From positions 1 through 55,670 of the forward strand of contig CASEGX010000015.1 in assembly GCA_949287505.1 (NCBI GenBank): a stretch of DNA of 55,670 nt. Direction: 5' to 3'. The stretch is from an uncultured Spirochaetales bacterium. Its GTDB lineage: Bacteria; Spirochaetota; Spirochaetia; Sphaerochaetales; Sphaerochaetaceae. Below the pieces are notes generated by a model. The model made no database searches. It worked only from the letters and a program-made list of their open reading frames with translations, and was not told where the DNA came from. Below, in pieces: positions 50,144 to 55,670 of this stretch (positions are counted from its first letter, which is position 1; each line of letters opens with the position of its first letter). Made by a program: the position numbers and the translations under genes.

Positions 50144-50765
50144 TCTTGGTATAGTTGCATTCGTCTGAGAATGGGCAGTCCTGGCACTCCGGAGTTTTCC
50201 TGCACCGCATCTTCCCATGGTCGAGCATGAGCCAGTGAAAGAATCCATCTATCTCGGCATTCTCTCTAAGTGTTGATCTGAAAAATGCCTTTCTTTCATC
50301 GTCGCTCCTGAAATCCAGCCCGAGGCGTGAGAGAAAGCGGCGTGTATAGGCATCTATTATGAAAGAGGAACGGTGAAATGCGTATACAAGAATCACGTCA
50401 GCGCTTTCTTCCCCGATTCCCTTTATATCCATCAACTCCTTCCTTATTGCCTCTGTGCTCATTGTCCTGATCGTCTCTTTTCTTTCCTCAAACCATGCAG
50501 TGAGTGCTTTTATGGTCCTTGCCTTTGCTTTAAAAAAACCGCATGGGCGTATCATGTCCTCAAGCTTTTCAAGTGAAATGAGAGAGATGTATGAAGGCGT
50601 CATTCTGCTGCCGATTGCCGCTGTTGTTTTCTCCACATTATTCCATGCAGTGTTCTGCACAAGGACTGCCTGGAAAAGCACTGTGTATGGATCCTCGGAC
50701 CACCATCGCGGAGGTCCATAGGCAGTCAGAAGTCTCTGGTATATCTCAAGCGCTGTTAAAGGCAT
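50136..50765 (-). CDS. HhH-GPD DNA glycosylase, endonuclease III / MagIII-like
   Basis: A 209-residue base-excision-repair protein. The helix-hairpin-helix reads MDIKGIGEESADVILVYAF and the catalytic Asp is in FIIDAYTRR (Asp138). The Lys of endonuclease III (LPGVGRKTA) is Glu120 here, so lyase activity is not expected. The IKGIGxESAD pattern resembles Helicobacter MagIII, a 3-methyladenine glycosylase. A C-terminal C-x5-C-x2-C-x5-C set (Cys188/194/197/203) should bind a [4Fe-4S] cluster. It starts inside the end of mutM, so the two are translated together. Its stop overlaps the convergent dehydrogenase by eight bases. A TTG at 50771 is an alternative start. Confidence 0.85.
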   Translation of the reverse strand: MPLTALEIYQRLLTAYGPPRWWSEDPYTVLFQAVLVQNTAWNNVEKTTAAIGSRMTPSYISLISLEKLEDMIRPCGFFKAKARTIKALTAWFEERKETIRTMSTEAIRKELMDIKGIGEESADVILVYAFHRSSFIIDAYTRRFLSRLGLDFRSDDERKAFFRSTLRENAEIDGFFHWLMLDHGKMRCRKTPECQDCPFSDECNYTKIR

Positions 50766-51580
50766 TGGCAAACAGGGCAGTATGTACTGCCTCTTCCTCC
50801 TACGACAGTGTGTTCAAGCCTTGTCCCGCAGCGCGGACATGGTTCTCCTTCGTGCCCATAGATCTGCAGGTATGGTGTATTCCTGTATTCCTTTCCCTTC
50901 GTCTGAAGGTAATCCTCGGGAGTTATCCTGTTTTTATCTATGAAATAAAGCAGTGTGGGGGCGATGGTAGAGAAAAGCCTTCGCACTTCCTCTTCGCTTA
51001 ATCTGTTTCCTGCTTTGAGCGGATTGATTGCGGCGCGGAAGAGAATCTCATCTGCATATATATTGCCGATTCCGGCTATGAAGCTCTGGTCCATCAGGCA
51101 TGTTTTCACCGCCCTCCGTGTATTATGCAGTCCTTCATATATGTAAGTCTGATTCATCTCCGGCGAAAATGGCTCAGGACCGAGTCTTGTGATTCCGCTT
51201 TTCTCCATGTCGTTTTCGTTTCTTATGAGATAGAAGCGTCCGAAACGGCGTGTGTCGGAGAACCGCAGCTCCTTCTTGTCGCTGAGTGAGAAGACAAGGT
51301 GGGTATGCTTTTCTTCCGGATGATTCTCAGGAGCCACGATCAGGCAGCCTGTCATTCTGAGATGTATGATCACATTCCCCTTGTTTGTTTTCGCTATAAG
51401 GAATTTTCCCCTTCTCTCCAGGGTGGTGAAAACAGCGCCTGTGAGGGCCTCGATGAATTCCGGTGCAGAGGAAGCTGCAATCACATCAGGATGACGCACG
51501 GAGATATTTGTGATTGTCCGTCCTGCAAGCTGCGGCATAAGCACCTGCCTTATTGTCTCAACTTCTGGTAGTTCTGGCAT
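50756..51580 (-). CDS. mutM: Formamidopyrimidine-DNA glycosylase (8-oxoguanine repair)
   Basis: A 274-residue bifunctional glycosylase/AP lyase removing 8-oxoguanine and ring-opened purines. It begins MPELPEVET, so Pro2 and Glu3 are in place once the initiator Met is removed; that fixes the start at 51580 rather than the in-frame codon at 51586. The H2TH element DQSFIAGIGNIYADEILF and the C-terminal zinc finger (CPRC and CPVC, with GGRGSTYC between) are intact. It overlaps the HhH-GPD glycosylase gene, forming a compact repair operon. It is divergent from thrS. Confidence 0.96.
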   Translation of the reverse strand: MPELPEVETIRQVLMPQLAGRTITNISVRHPDVIAASSAPEFIEALTGAVFTTLERRGKFLIAKTNKGNVIIHLRMTGCLIVAPENHPEEKHTHLVFSLSDKKELRFSDTRRFGRFYLIRNENDMEKSGITRLGPEPFSPEMNQTYIYEGLHNTRRAVKTCLMDQSFIAGIGNIYADEILFRAAINPLKAGNRLSEEEVRRLFSTIAPTLLYFIDKNRITPEDYLQTKGKEYRNTPYLQIYGHEGEPCPRCGTRLEHTVVGGRGSTYCPVCQCL

Positions 51581-51633
51581 TTTCAAATCATATTATCCTC
51601 GTGGGTAAGTCTCAAGGGATATAAGACTTTCTC

Positions 51634-51663
51634 TTGATTATCCTCCGTCCTTTGCGCTATGCT
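51634..51663 (+). promoter_or_regulatory. Promoter of the T-box/thrS transcript
   Basis: TTGATT at 51634-51639 and TATGCT at 51658-51663 are 18 bases apart. Initiation near 51670 fits the 5' end of the T-box leader. Confidence 0.5.
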
Positions 51664-51669
51664 CATGGC

Positions 51670-51925
51670 AACAGCAATGACGGAGACGAGTAACATCTGA
51701 TTCTGCCTCTGAGAGGGTGTCCGCTTCGGCGGGTGAGAGACACCTGGAGATAGGATGCGAAAACCACTCCCGAGCCGCATGGATGAAAGGAGACGAGTAT
51801 TCCATGCCGTTCCCTGCGTAAATGGATAATGAGCGTCCCCATCTGGGGGAAGCAAGGTGGAACCGCGGAGCCTTTGCAGCTTCGTCCTTGCAATTGAGCG
51901 AGGATGAGACTGGAAAGGCTTTTTC
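51670..51925 (+). promoter_or_regulatory. T-box leader (tRNA-Thr-responsive riboswitch) upstream of thrS
   Basis: The T-box sequence AAGGTGGAACCGCG is at 51854-51867. Stem I can be traced: lower helix GGAG/CTCC; specifier loop with ACGAGTA on the 5' side and GAAAACCA on the 3' side; helix CATC/GATG; AGAG motif; terminal stem GGTGTC (51716-51721)/GACACC (51739-51744) enclosing GGGTGAGA. The specifier is best read as ACC (51763-51765), a Thr codon followed by the usual purine. Stem II is GCATGGA/TCCATGC (51777-51807) with a second ACGAGTA, and a CCCC/GGGG hairpin follows. The competing terminator pairs AGCCTTT with AAAGGCT (ending 51920) before TTTTT. Uncharged tRNA-Thr should allow read-through into thrS. 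Confidence 0.93.
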
Positions 51926-51942
51926 CTTATAAGGAGAGGATT

Positions 51943-53679
51943 ATGGCAGATAATGAAAAGCTATCAATGATCAGGCATTCAATGGCCCATGTGATGGCTC
52001 AGGCAGTACTCGAGCTCTTCCCTGGAACGAAGATTGCTATCGGACCTGCTATTGAGAACGGCTTCTATTATGACTTCGATCTCCCGAGACCGCTGACGGA
52101 TGCAGATCTGGAGACAATCAGCGAGAAGATGAAGGAGATTATCGCATCCGGTGTTCCTTTCGAGAGGAAGGAAATCTCAAGAGATGAGGCTAAGGCACTT
52201 TTCAAGGATCAGCCTTATAAGCTTGAGCTTATCGATGCAATCCCTGAAGGAGATCCGATTTCCCTTTATACACAGGGTTCTTTCACCGATCTCTGCAGGG
52301 GACCGCATGTCGAGAGTACAAAGCAGCTTCACGCAGATGCATTCCGTCTTCTCAGCATTGCTGGCGCATACTGGCGCGGAAATGAAAAGAATCCGATGCT
52401 CACCCGTATCTATGGAACGGCATGGACAAATCCCAAGGAGCTCAGGCTCTATATGGATTATCTTGCAGATATAGAGAAGAGGGATCACAGAAAGCTTGGC
52501 AAAGAGCTTGATCTGTTTTCACTGCATGAGGAGGCAGGCCCTGGTCTTGTTTACTGGCATCCGCGTGGGGCAAGAATCAGGCAGGCCATAGAGGATTTCT
52601 GGAGAGCTGAGCATTACAAGAACGGCTATGAGCTTGTATACACGCCGCATGTCGGACGCAGCTGGCTCTGGGAGACATCCGGACACCTGGGATTCTATAA
52701 GGAGTCCATGTATCCTCCAATGGAGATGGATAAATCAGACTACTATGTAAAGCCGATGAACTGTCCATTCCATATCATGATTTACAAGAATACAAAGCAC
52801 AGCTACCGTGAATTCCCGTTCCGCTGGGCTGAGCTTGGAACAGTGTACAGATATGAGAAGGCCGGGGCGCTTCATGGCCTGATGAGAGTCCGTGGCTTCA
52901 CTCAGGATGATGCTCATCTTTTCGTGACTCCGGACCAGATGGATGATGAGATTATCGAGGTTCTCCGTTTCTCGATGTTCATGCTTCATTCTTTCGGATT
53001 CCAGGATATCCATGCATATATCTCAACGCGTCCAGAGCATTCTGTTGGCGATCCGGAGAAGTGGGAAGCCGCGACAGCAGCCCTGAAGAAGGCTGTAGAG
53101 AAGGAAGGCCTCAAGTATGATATCGATGAGGGCGGCGGAGCATTCTATGGCCCCAAGATCGATCTCAAGGTCAAGGATGCCATCGGACGTGAGTGGCAGC
53201 TTTCAACGGTCCAGTTCGATTTCAATCTCCCTGAGCGTTTCGATCTGACATTCGTCGATAAAGACGGAACGGAGAAGCGGCCATATATGATTCACCGCGC
53301 TCTTCTGGGTTCCCTTGAGAGATTCTTCGGAGTCCTCATCGAGCACTATGCAGGAGCTTTCCCTCCATGGCTTTCCCCTGATCAGATTGCCATCATCCCT
53401 GTTGGTGAGAATGCCTTCGAATATTCGAAGAAGCTTGAGAAGAGGCTCAAGGGCGAGGGCTTCAGAGTTGTTACGGACCTCTCTGCAGACAGGATGAATG
53501 CGAAAATCCGCAATGCTCAGAAGATGAAGACTCCTTACATGCTCATCATCGGAGAGAAAGAGATGGCTGATGACTGCGTATCCGTGCGCTACCGCGGAGG
53601 TAAGCAGGTCAACGGCGTGAAGACTGAGGATTTCATTGCTGAGGTCCGCAGGGTGATCGACGCCAAAGAACAGATCTGA
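51943..53679 (+). CDS. thrS: Threonyl-tRNA synthetase lacking the N-terminal TGS domain
   Basis: A 578-residue class II synthetase charging tRNA-Thr. It begins directly with the editing domain: MIRHSMAHVMAQAVLELFPG, with the HxxxH motif. Zinc-site residues are in MNCPFHIMIY, TQDDAHLFVT and MIHRALLGSLERFFGVLIEH, the last also class II motif 3. The anticodon-binding domain (IAIIPVGE...VVTDLS...MLIIGEKE) is complete. Most bacterial ThrRS carry a ~60-residue TGS domain first. Here the SD and ATG lie 18 bases after the T-box terminator, leaving no room for it. Confidence 0.96.
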   Translation: MADNEKLSMIRHSMAHVMAQAVLELFPGTKIAIGPAIENGFYYDFDLPRPLTDADLETISEKMKEIIASGVPFERKEISRDEAKALFKDQPYKLELIDAIPEGDPISLYTQGSFTDLCRGPHVESTKQLHADAFRLLSIAGAYWRGNEKNPMLTRIYGTAWTNPKELRLYMDYLADIEKRDHRKLGKELDLFSLHEEAGPGLVYWHPRGARIRQAIEDFWRAEHYKNGYELVYTPHVGRSWLWETSGHLGFYKESMYPPMEMDKSDYYVKPMNCPFHIMIYKNTKHSYREFPFRWAELGTVYRYEKAGALHGLMRVRGFTQDDAHLFVTPDQMDDEIIEVLRFSMFMLHSFGFQDIHAYISTRPEHSVGDPEKWEAATAALKKAVEKEGLKYDIDEGGGAFYGPKIDLKVKDAIGREWQLSTVQFDFNLPERFDLTFVDKDGTEKRPYMIHRALLGSLERFFGVLIEHYAGAFPPWLSPDQIAIIPVGENAFEYSKKLEKRLKGEGFRVVTDLSADRMNAKIRNAQKMKTPYMLIIGEKEMADDCVSVRYRGGKQVNGVKTEDFIAEVRRVIDAKEQI

Positions 53680-53685
53680 CTATGT

Positions 53686-53724
53686 TCCCCAGTGGAGCTT
53701 GATGCTTCCCTGGGGATTTTTTTT
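53686..53724 (+). terminator. Terminator of thrS
   Basis: TCCCCAG (53686-53692) pairs with CTGGGGA (53710-53716), with an inner GGAGC/GCTTCC helix, and eight T follow. It abuts the stop of the convergent cytidine deaminase gene. Confidence 0.88.
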
Positions 53725-54116
53725 CATGGCATGGTGGAGTAGGCAAATGGAAGAAGGTTCCCGGCCTTTGTTTTCATGGGGCCTCCCTGAGTCTGGATAA
53801 TCATCCTGCATTCCGGCATATAGTCATGAAGGATCTGCCTGCAGTTCCCGCAGGGAGGTATGATTTCCTCTCCGTCTCTTCCCCTGACTGCGACAATTGT
53901 CTCGAATTCCCGTTCTCCGTTGGTTATAGCGGTTCCGAGTGCTATTTGCTCTGCACAGGCGCCATGGATGGAATAGATGTTGACACCCGTGTATATTCTC
54001 CCGTTTTTGCATCTGAGGGCAGCTCCTACTGTATGGAGCTCTCCATCATAATTGTTTTTCACCGCTTTCCTTGCTTCTTCAATCAGCTTGAGATCTTTTT
54101 CCGATAGTTTCCTCAT
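53724..54116 (-). CDS. cdd: Cytidine deaminase-like zinc hydrolase
   Basis: A 130-residue homotetrameric-type deaminase. The zinc/catalytic motifs HGACAEQIALG (Cys and Glu) and PPCGNCRQIL (two Cys) are intact, and HTVGAALRCKNGRIYTGVNI is the usual N-terminal half. The family includes cytidine and blasticidin-S deaminases; nucleoside salvage is most likely. I choose ATG 54116 (MRKLSEKDLKL), which matches the family length. TATAAT lies nine bases upstream on the minus strand, which would give a nearly leaderless message. The alternative ATG 54173 would add 19 residues. Confidence 0.88.
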   Translation of the reverse strand: MRKLSEKDLKLIEEARKAVKNNYDGELHTVGAALRCKNGRIYTGVNIYSIHGACAEQIALGTAITNGEREFETIVAVRGRDGEEIIPPCGNCRQILHDYMPECRMIIQTQGGPMKTKAGNLLPFAYSTMP

Positions 54117-54231
54117 ATTCTGCTGATTATATCTTATCCATGTCTCAACTATTAAGCTTGATGCAGTTTCCATCCTAAGCTACCTTGAATGATAATTGAT
54201 GAAACTTTACCTTATCTGATGAGGAAGTATT

Positions 54232-54828
54232 ATGAATGTACCTAACAGATTGACAGTTCTCAGGCTTATCATGGTGCCTGTCTTTTTCATATCATTCTCG
54301 ATTTCGCTTCTTTCATTTCCATCAGCTCATGTGATTTCCGCAGTGATGATGTTCATCTGCTATGCAGTTGCAGAGCTCTCGGATCTTCTCGATGGAAAGA
54401 TTGCAAGGAAGTACAACCTTGTTACAGACCTCGGAAAGGTCATGGATCCGTTTGCGGATACGCTTTCGCATCTCACGTTCTTCGTCTGCTTCATGTACAG
54501 AGGTATCATGCCTGTATGGGCCTTCATCATAATAATGTGGAGGGAATTCTCCATACTTTTCATGCGTATGCTCATGATGCGTGCTGGTAAGGCAATGCCT
54601 GCGAATATATGGGGAAAGAGCAAGACGGTGCTTTATGCGATTGCTTCCATCTTCTCGATTGTTTACATCGTTGTCTCTGCATTCTTTGCAGCAGGAGGAT
54701 GGAATGACGTTTATGAGACCGTTCTCTACGTGCTCTTCTCGCTTTCAGCCATCGCATCGCTTCTCAGCTTCATTACATATCTTCTTTCGGTCCTCAGGTC
54801 CGGAGCATTGAGTGGTATGACAAGATGA
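54232..54828 (+). CDS. pgsA: CDP-alcohol phosphatidyltransferase (phosphatidylglycerophosphate synthase-like)
   Basis: A 198-residue membrane enzyme with about five helices. It carries the CDP-alcohol signature D-G-x2-A-R-x8-G-x3-D-x3-D in LDGKIARKYN...DLGKVMDPFAD (about 53-75). MNVPNRLTVLRLIMVPVF is the standard PgsA opening, so joining CDP-diacylglycerol to glycerol 3-phosphate is the likely reaction. It overlaps the next gene by four bases (ATGA). Confidence 0.9.
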   Translation: MNVPNRLTVLRLIMVPVFFISFSISLLSFPSAHVISAVMMFICYAVAELSDLLDGKIARKYNLVTDLGKVMDPFADTLSHLTFFVCFMYRGIMPVWAFIIIMWREFSILFMRMLMMRAGKAMPANIWGKSKTVLYAIASIFSIVYIVVSAFFAAGGWNDVYETVLYVLFSLSAIASLLSFITYLLSVLRSGALSGMTR

Positions 54829-55610
54829 GTGACAGCGGTGAGAAAGGTATTCCTTTTGTAGATTTCACAGAAGAGGAGAGAGAAAATGTTGAGATTGTCG
54901 TCTCCGATGTGGATGATACGATAACAAAGAACGGGAAGCTCTATCCGAATGCACTTCAGAGCCTCTGGAAACTCAAGAGAATGGGGAAGATGATAGTCCT
55001 TCTCACAGGTGGCTCTGCAGGATGGGCTGATGTTTATATAAGACAGTGGCCGGTTGATGCCGTGATTGCAGAGAGTGGAGCTCTCATCCTTGCCCATGGC
55101 AAAGGTGGCGGCATTGTCTATAAGTTCAATCCCCTTGTTGATCCTCTTTTCCAGAAAAAGAAGGAGAACCTGATGAAGCTCACAGCCGGGCTTCAGCTCT
55201 CAAGCGATCAGTACGCAAGGCTTTATGATATTGCATATGACAAGAAACAGCTGAGCCCGGAGGAGGCAAGGACACTCAAGGGGATGGTTCAGGCTGCCGG
55301 GGGACACTGGAGTGAAAGCTCAATTCATATAAACGTGAGCTTTGGTAACTTCAACAAGCGTTCCTCCCTTGTATTCTTCATGGATGCGCTTTTTGATATC
55401 AAGGCAGACAGGCTCCGCAGAAATGGCATATACCTGGGAGACAGCCTTAATGATGAGGATCTTTTCTCTTTCATGCCTCTTTCTGTGGGAATGAGAAGCG
55501 TTGAAGATAACAGGGATTCTTTTACATTCCTGCCCCGATATATTACCTCCGGGTATGGTGGAGATGGCTTTTCAGCAGTCGTCAGAAGCCTCGAGGGAGC
55601 TAATTCCTGA
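54825..55610 (+). CDS. HAD-superfamily phosphatase (Cof/SPP-like)
   Basis: A 261-residue hydrolase. HAD motif I is VSDVDDTIT (nucleophile and acid Asp at about 27/29), motif II is VLLTGG, and motif IV is GDSLNDEDLF (about 206-215). The capped layout is that of IIB-type HAD enzymes acting on sugar phosphates. Translational coupling to pgsA raises the possibility that it dephosphorylates phosphatidylglycerophosphate or another lipid intermediate, but IIB members are usually cytosolic and this is speculative. Confidence 0.82.
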   Translation: MSDSGEKGIPFVDFTEEERENVEIVVSDVDDTITKNGKLYPNALQSLWKLKRMGKMIVLLTGGSAGWADVYIRQWPVDAVIAESGALILAHGKGGGIVYKFNPLVDPLFQKKKENLMKLTAGLQLSSDQYARLYDIAYDKKQLSPEEARTLKGMVQAAGGHWSESSIHINVSFGNFNKRSSLVFFMDALFDIKADRLRRNGIYLGDSLNDEDLFSFMPLSVGMRSVEDNRDSFTFLPRYITSGYGGDGFSAVVRSLEGANS

Positions 55611-55655
55611 AAAAATAAGGAAATAAAAATTTTTCAAAAAATTGTGCGAATTTTG

Positions 55656-55661
55656 TTGACA
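55656..55661 (+). promoter_or_regulatory. Consensus -35 element at the window edge
   Basis: TTGACA lies in a strongly A/T-rich stretch after the HAD gene. The matching -10 would fall beyond base 55670. It probably belongs to the next rightward gene. Confidence 0.4.
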
Positions 55662-55670
55662 AATTAAGCA

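Noticed and set aside
1-55670. rRNA, tRNA, integrase, complete insertion sequence, replication origin
   Set aside because: No convincing sequence for any of these was seen in the intergenic spaces. A tRNA or covariance-model scan would be needed to exclude small RNAs.

Overview
The window looks like chromosomal DNA from an anaerobic, host-associated spirochaete. Sphaerochaetaceae is my best guess, from memory of protein families rather than any search. Pointers are a giant BspA-type leucine-rich-repeat lipoprotein, relaxed spirochaete-like lipoboxes, an [FeFe]-hydrogenase sensing locus with Rex, NADP-type glutamate dehydrogenase, and several Clostridia-flavoured traits such as a T-box leader on thrS. 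Sphaerochaeta genomes are known for heavy exchange with Clostridia. No rRNA, tRNA, CRISPR array or complete insertion sequence was recognised.

Layout. 1-10.5 kb is a surface region: the tail of an Rpn/PD-(D/E)XK nuclease-transposase, an outer-membrane-type protein with three repeats, and a 2,623-residue BspA-like lipoprotein. 10.6-19 kb carries a MscS channel, a DUF4143 ATPase, a MATE exporter, a solitary HPt protein and the leftward operon gdhA-DUF1846-SNF symporter. 19.1-23.1 kb is a coupled operon pfk-ppx/gppA-ppk1. 23.2-31 kb is a GntR-controlled sugar-acid cluster (IlvD/Edd dehydratase, Gfo/Idh/MocA oxidoreductase, two TIM-barrel isomerases, GntP permease) plus an uncharacterised membrane protein. 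31.1-33.3 kb is a GLUG-repeat lipoprotein. 33.4-35.5 kb is argR-pgi (leftward). 35.7-39.5 kb is lemA-DUF2207 coupled to a CTP-dependent-kinase-like gene and a DUF92/VTE6-like gene. A small lipoprotein, groEL, yajC, ispH and rex follow. 44.1-49.1 kb is a hydrogenase/H2-sensing operon. 49.1-55.6 kb holds a YiaK-type dehydrogenase, mutM with an overlapping HhH-GPD glycosylase gene, T-box-thrS, a cytidine deaminase, pgsA and a HAD phosphatase.

The most interesting signal is a set of three envelope-protein genes, each broken by one homopolymer: C7 at 950-956, and C9 at 33181-33189 and 39881-39889, both reading as G9 on the coding strand. Each is exactly one base longer than the length that restores a continuous protein. 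In the two lipoproteins the G-tract sits 4-7 codons after the lipidated cysteine. This is what slipped-strand phase variation of surface lipoproteins would look like, with all three switched OFF in this consensus. Sequencing error at homopolymers is the main alternative.

Other notable items are an H2-sensing locus pairing a PAS-containing sensory hydrogenase, in which the proton-transfer cysteine is alanine, with a SpoIIE-type phosphatase and a second catalytic-type hydrogenase; a T-box leader with a Thr specifier before a ThrRS lacking its TGS domain; and an adjacent VTE5-like/VTE6-like pair suggesting isoprenoid-alcohol salvage. Residue positions were counted by hand and could be off by one or two.
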